50,537 bases of DNA from an uncultured Pelagibacteraceae bacterium. Its GTDB lineage: Bacteria; Pseudomonadota; Alphaproteobacteria; Pelagibacterales; AG-422-B15. Shown here one piece after another: positions 33,906 through 43,091 of this stretch. The stretch spans positions 1 through 50,537 of the forward strand of contig CACIWK010000006.1 of assembly GCA_902590345.1 (NCBI GenBank). Reading direction: 5' to 3'. Numbering within the stretch: position 1 is the first letter of the stretch; the number at the start of each line of letters is the position of its first letter. Under the pieces are notes generated by a model. It had not been told where the DNA came from. It made no database searches and saw only the letters and a program-made list of their open reading frames with translations. Position numbers and translations under genes: made by a program.

Positions 33906-35227
33906 TTTTTAAAATCTTCTGTAATCCCAAGTTGTTTTAATTTTCTATGTAAAGCTGATCTTTCCATTCCAATAAATGCTGCTGTCTTTGAGATGTTTCC
34001 ATCAAAACGATTAATTTGTGATTGTAAGTAATTTTTTTCAAATATTTTTCTTGCATTTTTTAAGGGTAGAGAAATTACGTTTTGATTAGCGATTTCATCG
34101 TTATTTATGTTGCCCTCATCAATATATTTTTCACCAACAATAATATACCTTTCAATGATATTTCTTAATTCACGTACATTGCCAGGCCAATCGTAATTTA
34201 TATATTTTGATTTTATAATTGGCTTTAAATCTATATTTTCCTTATTATCACGATTAAAAATATCAGTAAAATAGTCTACAAGACTATCAATATCATCGAG
34301 TCTTTCTACTAAACGTGGCAAATTTATAGACACCACATTCAAACGGTGAAACAGATCTTTTCTAAATGAGCCTTCATCAATCAATATCTCAAGATCATTA
34401 ATTGATGAACATATAATTCTGCAGTTAAGATCTATAATCTCATTATCCCCTACTTTTGTAAATTGCTTATCAGTTAAAACTCTTAAGATTTTTGCTTGTG
34501 TTTGTAAAGGCATTTCACCAACTTCATCAATAAATATTGTACCATTAGATGCTGATTCAAAATAACCTATCTTATTAACGTTGCCTTCTACAGATCCAAA
34601 AAATTCTTTCTCCATATTTTCAGGCTCCATCAACGCAGCGTTAATTGCAATGAAAGGACCATCTCTAAATTTGGAAGATCTATGTATTTCTCTTGCTACT
34701 ATATCTTTGCCCGTTCCAGAGTCTCCATATATCATTACTCTACTTGAGGTTGGTGACACTTTACTAATTAAATTTTTTATTCTATTTATTGAAGTAGAAT
34801 TACCAATGAATTTATAGTTGTAAATATTTTTATTTTTTAGAGCGTTGTTCTCATTTTTGATTTCATGTAATTCAATAGATCTATTTACAGATAATAATAA
34901 TCTCTCAGATGTGAATGGTTTTTCGATAAATTCATTAGCACCATCTTTTATTGCTTGTACAGCCATGTCTATATTACCATGACCAGATATAATTATAATA
35001 GGTACCGAGTTTTTTTCTCTTACCTTTTTTAATACTCCAATTCCATCAAGTTCTGAGTTATCAAGCCATACATCTAAAATTAATAGATCAAAAGACTCTT
35101 TGGATAAAATGTTTAATGCATCAAATGAATTATGTACAATATAAGCAATATATCTTTCATCTTCTAAGACCGCTTTTAAATTATCAGCAATATCAATCTC
35201 ATCTTCAATTATTAGAATTTTTTTCAT
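33902..35227 (-). CDS. ntrX: NtrX response regulator without a GAFTGA loop
   Basis: The 441-aa protein has a receiver domain (phospho-acceptor Asp52 in LLILDVWLD, Lys103 in EKPF), an AAA+ domain with Walker A GDSGTGKD at 168-175 and IDEVGEMPL near 233, and a Fis-type HTH near the end (SKTAAFIGMERSALHRKLKQLG). The sigma54-contacting GAFTGA loop is replaced by EGNVNKIG at about 214-221. Other alphaproteobacterial NtrX proteins also lack it and are thought to act without sigma54. It works with NtrY, known in the class to influence nitrogen, redox and envelope genes. Confidence 0.93.
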   Translation of the reverse strand: MKKILIIEDEIDIADNLKAVLEDERYIAYIVHNSFDALNILSKESFDLLILDVWLDNSELDGIGVLKKVREKNSVPIIIISGHGNIDMAVQAIKDGANEFIEKPFTSERLLLSVNRSIELHEIKNENNALKNKNIYNYKFIGNSTSINRIKNLISKVSPTSSRVMIYGDSGTGKDIVAREIHRSSKFRDGPFIAINAALMEPENMEKEFFGSVEGNVNKIGYFESASNGTIFIDEVGEMPLQTQAKILRVLTDKQFTKVGDNEIIDLNCRIICSSINDLEILIDEGSFRKDLFHRLNVVSINLPRLVERLDDIDSLVDYFTDIFNRDNKENIDLKPIIKSKYINYDWPGNVRELRNIIERYIIVGEKYIDEGNINNDEIANQNVISLPLKNARKIFEKNYLQSQINRFDGNISKTAAFIGMERSALHRKLKQLGITEDFKK

Positions 35228-35230
35228 ATT

Positions 35231-37012
35231 TTATATTTCAAATTTTATTATAGCTTTGGCACCGCTTTTATTATCATTGCGGTTATCAATAGAAAACTCA
35301 GCATTATGATCAAATAATATTTTTTCAACAATAGCTAAACCTAGACCTGTACCTCCTTTTTTCTTTTTTGTCGTAAAATATGGCTTAATTAAATCATCTT
35401 TTTTAAATTTTAAACCTACACCATTGTCTTCAATTATTATTTTTAAGAAATTTTTTTCATTTTCCGATCTAATATATATCTCTCCTTTAGATGACTTACT
35501 GTCCTCAATAGAATGAATAGAATTAATAACTATGTTTTGAAATACTCTTAAAATTTGGGATCTGTCTATTTTAATATTTAACTTATCATTAGAATAATAT
35601 TCATTAAATTTAATATTTTTATAGTTATCTCGATAATCAGTAATTAAATCTTTTAATACTAGATTTATATCTTCTAATTTAAGCCTAGGTTCAGGTAATC
35701 TAGCAAAACTAGAAAATTCATCTACTAAATAACCTATTTCATTTACTTGACGTCTAATTGTGCTAACGCACTCGTTGATCTCATTTTTATTAATCGAAAG
35801 ATCTTTAAGTTTTTTTTCTAATCTATCTGAAGATAATTGAATTGGAGTTAAAGGATTTTTTATTTCATGAGCAATTCTTCTAGCAATATCAGACCATGTT
35901 TCGTATTTTTTTGAAATTAATATTTGTTCTCTCTGTTTAACAATATCATTACTCATTTTATTGAATGACTCCGCAAGTCTATTTAATTCAATATAATCAT
36001 TTGTCTTTTTAATTTTATTGTCATATCTACCTTTGCTAATATTATTAGTAGCAGTAATGACGCTGGATATTGGCATTACAATTCTTTCTGCAAATTTTAA
36101 ACCAAAAAATGTTGAGAGGAGTACAAGTAATAAAGAAATTATTACATACAAAAGCATAAAAATTACACTTATTTGATTTCTATTGGCTTCAAGAAAAGTA
36201 TATTCATTTTTTGCTGATACTGTGTCATTCAAAGCTATTAATACATTGGCATCCATGGACCTACCAGCAAATAAATATGAGTTATCAAATTTATCTAACT
36301 TAACTAGCGCATAAACCTTGTTTACTTGTGTTGATGACATTATCGCCATTTCACCATTGTCTGCTCTTTCAAAAGCATTCTCTGGCGGAGCGTAAAATAA
36401 ATTACTTTTTTCAAATGCCTGAACAACTATGTTTCCGTCTCTATTTAAAATAAAAGTTTCTGGAAGAGACCTAATAAGTGCTTGGGTCCTCAAAGCAAAA
36501 GTTAATCTATTAATATCTCCTCCTAGCACATCTATAGAGCTGTTGATATCGTTATACATTGTATATACTTCACCTTTTATTGTCTCCTTGTGCTCTTCTA
36601 AGTAGCTTTCTGCAACTAAAACTGAATTATTAATGACATTATTTATTTTAGAATTGAACCAATCATTAATGCCTAAATTAATAAGTATCATTCCTATTAT
36701 TCCTAAAATAATTGCTGGAGTTAAAGCTATCGAGACGAAATAAAGTGTAAATTTACTATTTAAAGTGCTTATTTTTTTTCTTCTTACTCTCATTACAATG
36801 GGAATAATTAAATAAGCAATTGAAAAGATTAATACGATTATTAAAATCGAAGCGATGAGTATATAAATATTAATATAATCATAGGTATATATTGTTTCAA
36901 TTCTTTGTCTTAAAAGTGCAAAAGTTGATAATCCAAGTAAAGTCAACGCACCAAGAATTAAGAGAAGATTTCTTAAATTTAAAAAGTTAACATTATAAAA
37001 ATTGTTATTCAT
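35231..37012 (-). CDS. ntrY: NtrY sensor histidine kinase
   Basis: The 593-aa protein has four membrane segments (about residues 14-32, 46-72, 88-112 and 280-305), with a periplasmic sensor domain of about 165 residues between the third and fourth. A HAMP region, a HisKA domain with the phosphorylated His in RRIAHEIKNPLTPIQ near 385, and an HATPase domain with N box, DNGVG and GTGLGL follow. It phosphorylates NtrX. It is shorter than many NtrY proteins (over 700 aa), mainly because a PAS domain is missing. It diverges from ispDF with 49 bp; in many relatives dusB-ntrB-ntrC lie here. Confidence 0.93.
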   Translation of the reverse strand: MNNNFYNVNFLNLRNLLLILGALTLLGLSTFALLRQRIETIYTYDYINIYILIASILIIVLIFSIAYLIIPIVMRVRRKKISTLNSKFTLYFVSIALTPAIILGIIGMILINLGINDWFNSKINNVINNSVLVAESYLEEHKETIKGEVYTMYNDINSSIDVLGGDINRLTFALRTQALIRSLPETFILNRDGNIVVQAFEKSNLFYAPPENAFERADNGEMAIMSSTQVNKVYALVKLDKFDNSYLFAGRSMDANVLIALNDTVSAKNEYTFLEANRNQISVIFMLLYVIISLLLVLLSTFFGLKFAERIVMPISSVITATNNISKGRYDNKIKKTNDYIELNRLAESFNKMSNDIVKQREQILISKKYETWSDIARRIAHEIKNPLTPIQLSSDRLEKKLKDLSINKNEINECVSTIRRQVNEIGYLVDEFSSFARLPEPRLKLEDINLVLKDLITDYRDNYKNIKFNEYYSNDKLNIKIDRSQILRVFQNIVINSIHSIEDSKSSKGEIYIRSENEKNFLKIIIEDNGVGLKFKKDDLIKPYFTTKKKKGGTGLGLAIVEKILFDHNAEFSIDNRNDNKSGAKAIIKFEI

Positions 37013-37061
37013 TCGATTTGCTATTTAAGATATATATACTTCTAATTAAATATTAGTTAAT

Positions 37062-38189
37062 ATGAAAATTGCATGTTTAATACTAGCATCTGGAAATAGT
37101 GTAAGGTTTGGAAAGTCAAAATCAAAACTTTTTTATAAGATACATGAAACTCCAATTATAGAAATTACACTAAAAAATATTTCAAAATATATAAGTAAAA
37201 ACTCTATATATATTACTATTCCTAAAAAAATAACAAAAAATGAAAAAAATTTGTTATCCCGATATAGTGATAATCAGTTGATTTTGGGCGGTAATAGTAG
37301 ATTTAAGACACTTAAAAAGGCAATAACTAATATAGACATCAAAAGATATGACCTTGTTATGATTCATGATGGTGCTAGACCGATTACGCCAAATTACTTA
37401 ATGAAAGACCTTATAAAAAACATAAATACAAATATTTATGATTGTATTGTTCCCGCATCGGTTATTGAAGATACTGTAAGAACAAAAATGAAAACTATTA
37501 ATAGAAATAATTACATGACTTATCAAACTCCTCAAGTTTTTAAACTAGGTTATTTTATTCAGAAATTAAAAAATATAAAATTTATACCTACAGATGATTT
37601 GGGTGTAGTAGAAAAAGATAAGGAATTAAAAATTAAAATCGTAAATTCGAGTAAAGAAAATATAAAAATAACAAGATATGAAGATGTAAAAATATTAAAA
37701 AAATTTATAAATTATAATACTTCTTATGGTAATGGATTCGACTTACATAAACTTCAAAAAGGTAATTTTTTATCTTTGGCTGGTTTAAAGATAAAATGCA
37801 AATATGAATCAATTGGCCACTCAGATGGTGATGTTGTATTACATTCAATCATAGATGCGATACTTGGAGTTTTTAGTAAAGGTGACATTGGCAGATACTT
37901 TCCTGCTTCAAAAAAAAATAAAAATATTTCTTCAGTTATTTTATTGGATGAAATTAAAAAAAAATTTAAACTAGAAAATACCATTATCAGCAATATCGAC
38001 TGCACAATAATCTGCCAAAAAGTAAGACTAGAAAAATATAAGAAAAAAATTGAGAAAAATATCTCATCATTATTGAATTGCAAAAAAAAGAATATTAATG
38101 TCAAGGCCAAAACTGCAGATAACATAGGTACAATAGGAAAATCTAAAGCTATTGCTTGCTGGACTACGCTAAAATTAATAAAATTATGA
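37062..38189 (+). CDS. ispDF: Bifunctional IspD/IspF of the MEP isoprenoid pathway
   Basis: The first part (about 1-215) is 2-C-methyl-D-erythritol 4-phosphate cytidylyltransferase, with LASGNSVRFGKSKSKLF and HDGARPI near 103. The second part (about 219-375) is 2-C-methyl-D-erythritol 2,4-cyclodiphosphate synthase with the zinc ligands in GFDLHK and GHSDGDVVLHSI and the GDIGRYFP segment. The fusion is typical of Alphaproteobacteria. It overlaps pgpA by 4 nt. Confidence 0.95.
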   Translation: MKIACLILASGNSVRFGKSKSKLFYKIHETPIIEITLKNISKYISKNSIYITIPKKITKNEKNLLSRYSDNQLILGGNSRFKTLKKAITNIDIKRYDLVMIHDGARPITPNYLMKDLIKNINTNIYDCIVPASVIEDTVRTKMKTINRNNYMTYQTPQVFKLGYFIQKLKNIKFIPTDDLGVVEKDKELKIKIVNSSKENIKITRYEDVKILKKFINYNTSYGNGFDLHKLQKGNFLSLAGLKIKCKYESIGHSDGDVVLHSIIDAILGVFSKGDIGRYFPASKKNKNISSVILLDEIKKKFKLENTIISNIDCTIICQKVRLEKYKKKIEKNISSLLNCKKKNINVKAKTADNIGTIGKSKAIACWTTLKLIKL

Positions 38190-38650
38190 ATAATTTATCT
38201 AAGTATTTTGTCTCTTTGTTTGGGATTGGTTTCATACCATTTGCACCAGGAACTCTAGGATCTATTTTTGCAATATTTTTATGGTATTTATCAATTAATA
38301 TATTAAATATTTATTTTTTTTATTTTATATATGTTTTTGTATTTATCATCTCATTTAAATTTATAGAGATTTATTTGAATAATGAAAAAAAAGAAGATCC
38401 ACAAGAAATCATTATTGATGAATTCATTGGTCAATCAGTGCCTTTATTGTTTTTAATTCAATATAATATTTATGAAGTTTTATTAGCTTTTTGTACTTTT
38501 AGATTCTTTGATATATTTAAAGTTTATCCTATAAATAAGGCTGAAAACTTGAAGGGTGCAACTGGTGTAATCATGGACGATGTCATTGCAGGTATATATT
38601 CCTTAATCATAATAATGATCTATAAAATTACCTTATCTACTAATGCATAA
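38186..38650 (+). CDS. pgpA: Phosphatidylglycerophosphatase A
   Basis: The 154-aa membrane enzyme removes phosphate from phosphatidylglycerol phosphate. It has the PgpA start FGIGFIPFAPGTLGS, the IIIDEFIGQ segment with the acidic catalytic residues near 80, the RFFDIFKVYPI motif and the MDDVIAGIYS end, with several membrane segments. I place the start at ATG 38186, in the ATGA overlap with ispDF, rather than at an in-frame TTG 30 nt upstream. Confidence 0.92.
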   Translation: MNNLSKYFVSLFGIGFIPFAPGTLGSIFAIFLWYLSINILNIYFFYFIYVFVFIISFKFIEIYLNNEKKEDPQEIIIDEFIGQSVPLLFLIQYNIYEVLLAFCTFRFFDIFKVYPINKAENLKGATGVIMDDVIAGIYSLIIIMIYKITLSTNA

Positions 38651-39134
38651 TTTTTTAAAAAAAATTAAGAAACTCAGAGAAAGTAAAAAATTTAGCATTT
38701 GTATAGCTGAATCTTGCACAGGAGGCATGATTAGCTCAAAATTAACAAGCATAAGCGGTTCGTCTAATTTTTTTGAGGGTTCTGTGGTTTCATACTCTAA
38801 TTATTTAAAAAGTCATCTATTAAACGTTCCGAAGTCAGTAGTTAAAAAATACGGATCAGTAAGTCATCAAACAGCACTATCAATGGTAAAAGGTTTAAAA
38901 GATATATGTGAATGTGAAATACTTGTATCAGTTACAGGGGTTGCTGGGCCAAATGGTGGAAGTTCAAAAACGCCAATTGGTCGTGTATATTTCGGTTTTG
39001 GAATCAAAATTAAAAATAAATATCATTTTCAAACTATAAAAAAAACTTTTGATGAAAAGTCTAGACAAAAAGTTCAAATAAAAAGTACTGAGTTTGTTTT
39101 AAAAGAAATTATTAAAAAAATTAGTAAGATCTAA
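38643..39134 (+). CDS. pncC: CinA C-terminal domain: nicotinamide-nucleotide amidase
   Basis: The 163-aa protein has SICIAESCTGGMISSKLT, the FFEGSVVSYSNYLK segment and SVTGVAGPNGGSS, the motifs of the CinA C-terminal (PncC) domain, which deamidates nicotinamide mononucleotide to recycle NAD fragments. The N-terminal MoCF-like domain of full CinA is absent, as is common. It overlaps pgpA by 8 nt and converges on ratA with a 4-nt overlap of stop codons (CTAA). Confidence 0.92.
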   Translation: MHNFLKKIKKLRESKKFSICIAESCTGGMISSKLTSISGSSNFFEGSVVSYSNYLKSHLLNVPKSVVKKYGSVSHQTALSMVKGLKDICECEILVSVTGVAGPNGGSSKTPIGRVYFGFGIKIKNKYHFQTIKKTFDEKSRQKVQIKSTEFVLKEIIKKISKI

Positions 39135-39574
39135 TAAATATTATTAGCACGATCGATAAATGCATCTACCATTTTTTGAAAAGCAAGATCAAAGAATTTT
39201 TTCATTAAAATATCAAGTAGAGTGATATTCAATTCAAAATCAATGCTAAATTGTATTTCACATTCACTGTCACTGATATTGATAAATTTCCAATTATTTT
39301 CTAAATATTTGAATGGACCATCTAAATTACGGACATTAATTTCATTTTTTTCATTATTAAGTATAACTTCACTACGGTAAGTATAAACAAATTGATCATA
39401 ACCAATTTCTAAATCTGCAATAATTATTTCCTGATCTTCTGAAGGCTTTCTATCAATAATTTTAGAATTATTGCACCAAGGAAGAAATTCACTATACTTG
39501 TCAATATCAGCAACCAAATCAAACATTTGATCTTTTGTATACCTAACGATTTTTTTTTCTTCTTGTTTAGGCAT
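39131..39574 (-). CDS. ratA: Coenzyme Q-binding COQ10/RatA-type START protein
   Basis: The 147-aa protein has the polyketide cyclase/START signature of the Coq10/RatA family: YTKDQMFDLVADIDKYSEFLPWCNNSKI, then RNLDGPFKYLENNWKF. Coq10 helps deliver coenzyme Q for respiration; E. coli RatA was described as a ribosome-associated toxin. In Alphaproteobacteria it regularly follows lipA, as here, and the Coq10 role is more likely. I use ATG 39574, which overlaps lipA by 8 nt; an upstream in-frame start would lie deep in lipA. Confidence 0.9.
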   Translation of the reverse strand: MPKQEEKKIVRYTKDQMFDLVADIDKYSEFLPWCNNSKIIDRKPSEDQEIIIADLEIGYDQFVYTYRSEVILNNEKNEINVRNLDGPFKYLENNWKFINISDSECEIQFSIDFELNITLLDILMKKFFDLAFQKMVDAFIDRANNIY

Positions 39575-40490
39575 TAATCTTTGTTTTTTGTAACTTTTTA
39601 AAATCATCTTCAGCATGAAATGATGATCTTGTAAAAGGTGATGATGAAGCCATTTTAAACCCTCTATTCATAGCTTCATCATAAAGTTTGATAAAATATT
39701 CGGGGTCGTGATATTCAATAACGGGATGATGATTTTTTGTAGGTCTTAAATATTGACCAATTGTAATGAAATCTACATCGTGCTGTCTTAAATCATCCAT
39801 TAAACTCATTATTTGAGAAAAATTTTCACCTAAACCGATCATAATTCCAGACTTTGTAAATACCTCAGGATTAAGATTTTTTATTTTTTCTAGAATTTTA
39901 AGGGAATGATTATAATCAGCACCTGGTCTTACATTTTTATATAACGATCTTACTGTTTCTAAATTGTGATTAAATACGTCTATCTTGCATCTTGAAAGTA
40001 TCTGAATCGCATTTTTCTTATTTCGAAAATCGGGCACTAATACTTCAATAGTAGTATCGGGTGACTGAGATTTAATTTGATTTATTGTGTTTGAAAAATG
40101 ATTAGCTCCACCATCATTAAGGTCATCTCTATCTACAGACGTAATTACTACATGAGATAAATTTAAACTTTGAACAGAATTTGCAACTCTTATTGGTTCA
40201 AAAACATCAACTATTTTTGGTTTACCTGTGCTAATATTACAAAAACTGCAAGATCTTGTGCAAACATCGCCAAGTATCATAAACGTAGCATGGGATTTTG
40301 CCCAACAATCATTTATATTTGGGCACATTGCTTCTTCACATACCGTAACTACCCTATTAGAGAGTAAGGTGTTTTTTACCTTTTTTAATTTATCGGTATT
40401 AATTTTTACTTTAATCCATTTAGGCTTATTAGGACTATTTATTGCAGAAAACTTTTTTCTCAAAAGTGTTTTAGATATATTTTTTTCCAT
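39567..40490 (-). CDS. lipA: Lipoyl synthase
   Basis: The 307-aa radical SAM enzyme has both [4Fe-4S] motifs: the auxiliary-cluster cysteines in CEEAMCPNINDCW (about 51-63) and the SAM-cluster CxxxCxxC as CTRSCSFC (about 77-84), plus the C-terminal SSPFTRSSFHA with the Ser ligand. It inserts two sulfurs into octanoyl groups on lipoyl domains. The pdh genes that often precede lipA in the class are absent. A dyad overlaps its ribosome site. Confidence 0.95.
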   Translation of the reverse strand: MEKNISKTLLRKKFSAINSPNKPKWIKVKINTDKLKKVKNTLLSNRVVTVCEEAMCPNINDCWAKSHATFMILGDVCTRSCSFCNISTGKPKIVDVFEPIRVANSVQSLNLSHVVITSVDRDDLNDGGANHFSNTINQIKSQSPDTTIEVLVPDFRNKKNAIQILSRCKIDVFNHNLETVRSLYKNVRPGADYNHSLKILEKIKNLNPEVFTKSGIMIGLGENFSQIMSLMDDLRQHDVDFITIGQYLRPTKNHHPVIEYHDPEYFIKLYDEAMNRGFKMASSSPFTRSSFHAEDDFKKLQKTKINA

Positions 40491-40493
40491 TTA

Positions 40494-40512
40494 CCTTTAT
40501 AATAATTAAAGG
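40494..40512 (-). promoter_or_regulatory. Dyad covering the lipA ribosome site
   Basis: CCTTTA-7 nt-TAAAGG is a perfect 6+7+6 inverted repeat. In the lipA transcript the second arm contains AAAGG, the likely Shine-Dalgarno sequence, 3 nt before the ATG. Folding would hide it, so this could damp lipA translation. The stem has only two G-C pairs. Confidence 0.3.
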
Positions 40513-40538
40513 CAAATTATACTATTTTCAAGAGAAGA

Positions 40539-40853
40539 CTAATTATCAAAGAAAATTATGAATTCGTTATTTTGTCCATAACCAAGAACATTTCTAATTT
40601 GTTCATCTACTAAATCAGGATTTGCGCTATGTTTTTGTAGAGAAGAGATCTTTATTTGATATAGACTATTGCTGTTTTTAATATTTTTAACCTTACCTTC
40701 TAGGTTTGCTATCTCAGAATCTAGCCTTGTGTGTGATAATAAACCATTATTTCCATCAAAAATATTAAATAGTAAATACATTAATATTAGAGGCAGAAAA
40801 AAGTATGAGTAATACTTCTTAATATTTTCAAAAATAATCTCAATTCTATTCAT
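40539..40853 (-). CDS. ftsB: FtsB/DivIC-like septum formation protein
   Basis: The 104-aa protein has one membrane segment (about residues 15-33) and then a coiled coil (DSEIANLEGKVKNIKNSNSLYQIKISSLQ, residues about 43-71) and a DPDLVDEQ-like NPDLVDEQIRNVLGY segment, which fits the FtsB/DivIC family of divisome proteins in the FtsQLB complex. I use ATG 40853; an ATG 18 nt upstream is possible. The position after eno is typical. Confidence 0.9.
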   Translation of the reverse strand: MNRIEIIFENIKKYYSYFFLPLILMYLLFNIFDGNNGLLSHTRLDSEIANLEGKVKNIKNSNSLYQIKISSLQKHSANPDLVDEQIRNVLGYGQNNEFIIFFDN

Positions 40854-40969
40854 AATTAAGCAGAGAATCATATTTGGCGAATCACTACAATTTCAAAGAA
40901 TTAAAAAAAGAAAAAAAAATGAAAAAAATGATTTTTGGACTCTTTTTGTTCTTTTTGGATATTGTATTG

Positions 40970-42238
40970 TTAGTAGAACTTATTGATTTTCAATGATTTA
41001 TCAGTATTAAGCGTTTCTTCTATTCTAATTAACTGATTATATTTAGAAATTCTGTCTGATCTAGACATTGAGCCAGTTTTAATCTGACCTGAATTCGTTC
41101 CTACAGCTAGATCAGAAATAAATGTATTTTCTGTTTCACCTGAACGATGAGATATTACAGTTTCTAAACCATTCGTTTGGGCAAGTTCTATTGCCTTCAT
41201 AGTTTCAGTTAACGTTCCAATTTGATTAACTTTTATCAAGACTGAGTTTGCAGCTTTCATTTGAATGCCTTTTGATATTAATTTTATATTAGTAGTAAAA
41301 ATATCATCGCCAACAATTTGTATATTTGATCCATAGTGATGATTAAATTTTTGCCATGCTTTCCAGTCCTCTTCTGCAAATGGATCTTCAAGTGAAATAA
41401 TAGAATATTTTTTGCACAATTTGATTAAAAAATCAGAAAATTGATCACTAGAAAATGATTTTTTCTCTGATAAGATTTTATATTTTTTATTAGTATAAAA
41501 TTCCGATGCTGCTACATCTAATGACAAAAAGAAATCCTTTCCTATTTTATATCCTGTTTTTGTAATTGCCTCTTTAATCAGTGCGCATGCCTGGTCTTCA
41601 TTTTTTAAATTTGGCGCAAAACCACCTTCATCACCAACTGCGGTTGGTATATTTTTTTTTTCTAAAATTTGTTTTAGTGTATGAAAAACTTCAGATGCTT
41701 TTTTAATAGACTCGGTAAATGTTTTGCATTTTACAGGTATAATCATAAATTCTTGAAATGATAAATTATTATTTGCATGTGCACCTCCGTTTATAATATT
41801 AAGCATAGGTGTTGGCATTCTAAATGCTTTGGATCCGCCTAAATATTTATAAAGAGGAATACCTAAATACTTTGAAGCAGCGTCAGCACAGGCAAGTGAA
41901 ACACTTAATATCGCATTAGCCCCTAACCTTTTTTTATTTGGCGTTCCATCTAATTCTATTAAAGTCTCATCAATTTCTTCCTGTTCAAGAACGTCATAAC
42001 CAGAAAGTGTATCAAAAATCACGGTATTGACATTTTCTACTGCCTTTAGAACAGATTTTCCATGATATGATTTCTTGTTGTCTCTTAATTCAAATGCCTC
42101 ATTTTTACCAGTTGATGCGCCAGATGGAACAGCTGCTCTACCAAAAACACCATTTGATAGAAAAACGTCTGTTTCAACAGTAGGGTTGCCTCTGCTGTCG
42201 AATATTTGTCTAGAAACTATATTTTTTATAAAATGCAT
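40970..42238 (-). CDS. eno: Enolase
   Basis: The 422-aa protein starts IVSRQIFDSRGNPTVETDV and has the VPSGASTGKNEAFELRD loop, the GDEGGFAPNL segment, the metal ligands in SLDVAASE, LEDPFAEEDW and GDDIFTTN, the catalytic Lys in SVLIKVNQIGT, and SHRSGETEN. It converts 2-phosphoglycerate to phosphoenolpyruvate, which kdsA upstream in the operon also uses as substrate. Confidence 0.97.
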   Translation of the reverse strand: MHFIKNIVSRQIFDSRGNPTVETDVFLSNGVFGRAAVPSGASTGKNEAFELRDNKKSYHGKSVLKAVENVNTVIFDTLSGYDVLEQEEIDETLIELDGTPNKKRLGANAILSVSLACADAASKYLGIPLYKYLGGSKAFRMPTPMLNIINGGAHANNNLSFQEFMIIPVKCKTFTESIKKASEVFHTLKQILEKKNIPTAVGDEGGFAPNLKNEDQACALIKEAITKTGYKIGKDFFLSLDVAASEFYTNKKYKILSEKKSFSSDQFSDFLIKLCKKYSIISLEDPFAEEDWKAWQKFNHHYGSNIQIVGDDIFTTNIKLISKGIQMKAANSVLIKVNQIGTLTETMKAIELAQTNGLETVISHRSGETENTFISDLAVGTNSGQIKTGSMSRSDRISKYNQLIRIEETLNTDKSLKINKFY

Positions 42239-42263
42239 AAATAAAATTGTTATGTTGAGTTAT

Positions 42264-43091
42264 TTATTTTTCTTTAACTAAATTGTCAATTTCAATGAGT
42301 TTTTTTATCAAATCACTCATATCATCTAATTTGACCATATTTGGTCCATCGGATGGAGCATTATCTGGATCATTATGAGTTTCCATAAACACCCCTGAAA
42401 CACCAACTGCTACAGCAGCTTTTGATAGAGCTGGCACATACTTTCTATCTCCCCCACTTTTGTCACCCATTCCTCCGGGAGATTGTACAGAGTGAGTTGC
42501 GTCAAAAATTACAGGGTATCCAATATCATTTTTCATAACCTCGAGTGACCTCATATCTGAAACTAAATTATTGTAGCCAAATGAAGCGCCTCTTTCGGTA
42601 AGAAGTATTTTCTTATTGCCGCTCTCTTCAATTTTTTTAGAGACATTTATCATATCTAATGGAGCTAAAAACTGACCCTTTTTAATATTTACTATTAAAT
42701 CAGTTTTAGCTGCTGCAACTAATAAATCTGTCTGTCTACATAAAAAAGCTGGAATTTGTACTATGTCAACATAATCTTTTACTTTCTCACAATCACTTAC
42801 ATTGTGTACATCTGTCAAAATATTTATTTTATATTCATCTTTAAGAGATTTAAATATTTCTAATGAAGCATCAATTCCTAAGCCTCTCTCAGAATGTAAA
42901 CTTGTGCGGTTGGCTTTATCAAAAGAAGTCTTATAGACAAAATTGATTTTTAATTTTGAAGTAATTTCTAAAAGAGCTTCAACCATTTTTTTAGCATGAC
43001 TATGAGACTCAAGTACACATGGTCCAGCTATTAAATTTAATTTATCGTAATTAGAAAATACGAAATCATTTAATTTTACTATCTTATTCAT
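42264..43091 (-). CDS. kdsA: Kdo-8-phosphate synthase, metal-dependent (class II) type
   Basis: The 275-aa enzyme condenses PEP and arabinose 5-phosphate for the Kdo of LPS. Seen are [51 protein letters not shown] and [11 protein letters not shown]. The N-terminal segment is [10 protein letters not shown]: a Cys takes the place of the Asn found in the metal-independent E. coli enzyme, as in the metal-dependent Aquifex type. The start overlaps pyrG by 4 nt. It confirms an LPS-bearing outer membrane. Confidence 0.95.
   Translation of the reverse strand: MNKIVKLNDFVFSNYDKLNLIAGPCVLESHSHAKKMVEALLEITSKLKINFVYKTSFDKANRTSLHSERGLGIDASLEIFKSLKDEYKINILTDVHNVSDCEKVKDYVDIVQIPAFLCRQTDLLVAAAKTDLIVNIKKGQFLAPLDMINVSKKIEESGNKKILLTERGASFGYNNLVSDMRSLEVMKNDIGYPVIFDATHSVQSPGGMGDKSGGDRKYVPALSKAAVAVGVSGVFMETHNDPDNAPSDGPNMVKLDDMSDLIKKLIEIDNLVKEK

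Noticed and set aside
39131..39574. RatA as a toxin of a type II toxin-antitoxin system
   Set aside because: There is no RatB beside it; the lipA neighbourhood and START-domain sequence fit the Coq10-type housekeeping role.
40919..40996. A 25-codon hydrophobic + strand ORF (starts MKKMIFGLFLFF) between ftsB and eno
   Set aside because: It runs into the 3' end of eno on the other strand and its sequence comes from T-rich spacer; no ribosome site beyond a poly-A stretch. Chance is the better explanation.
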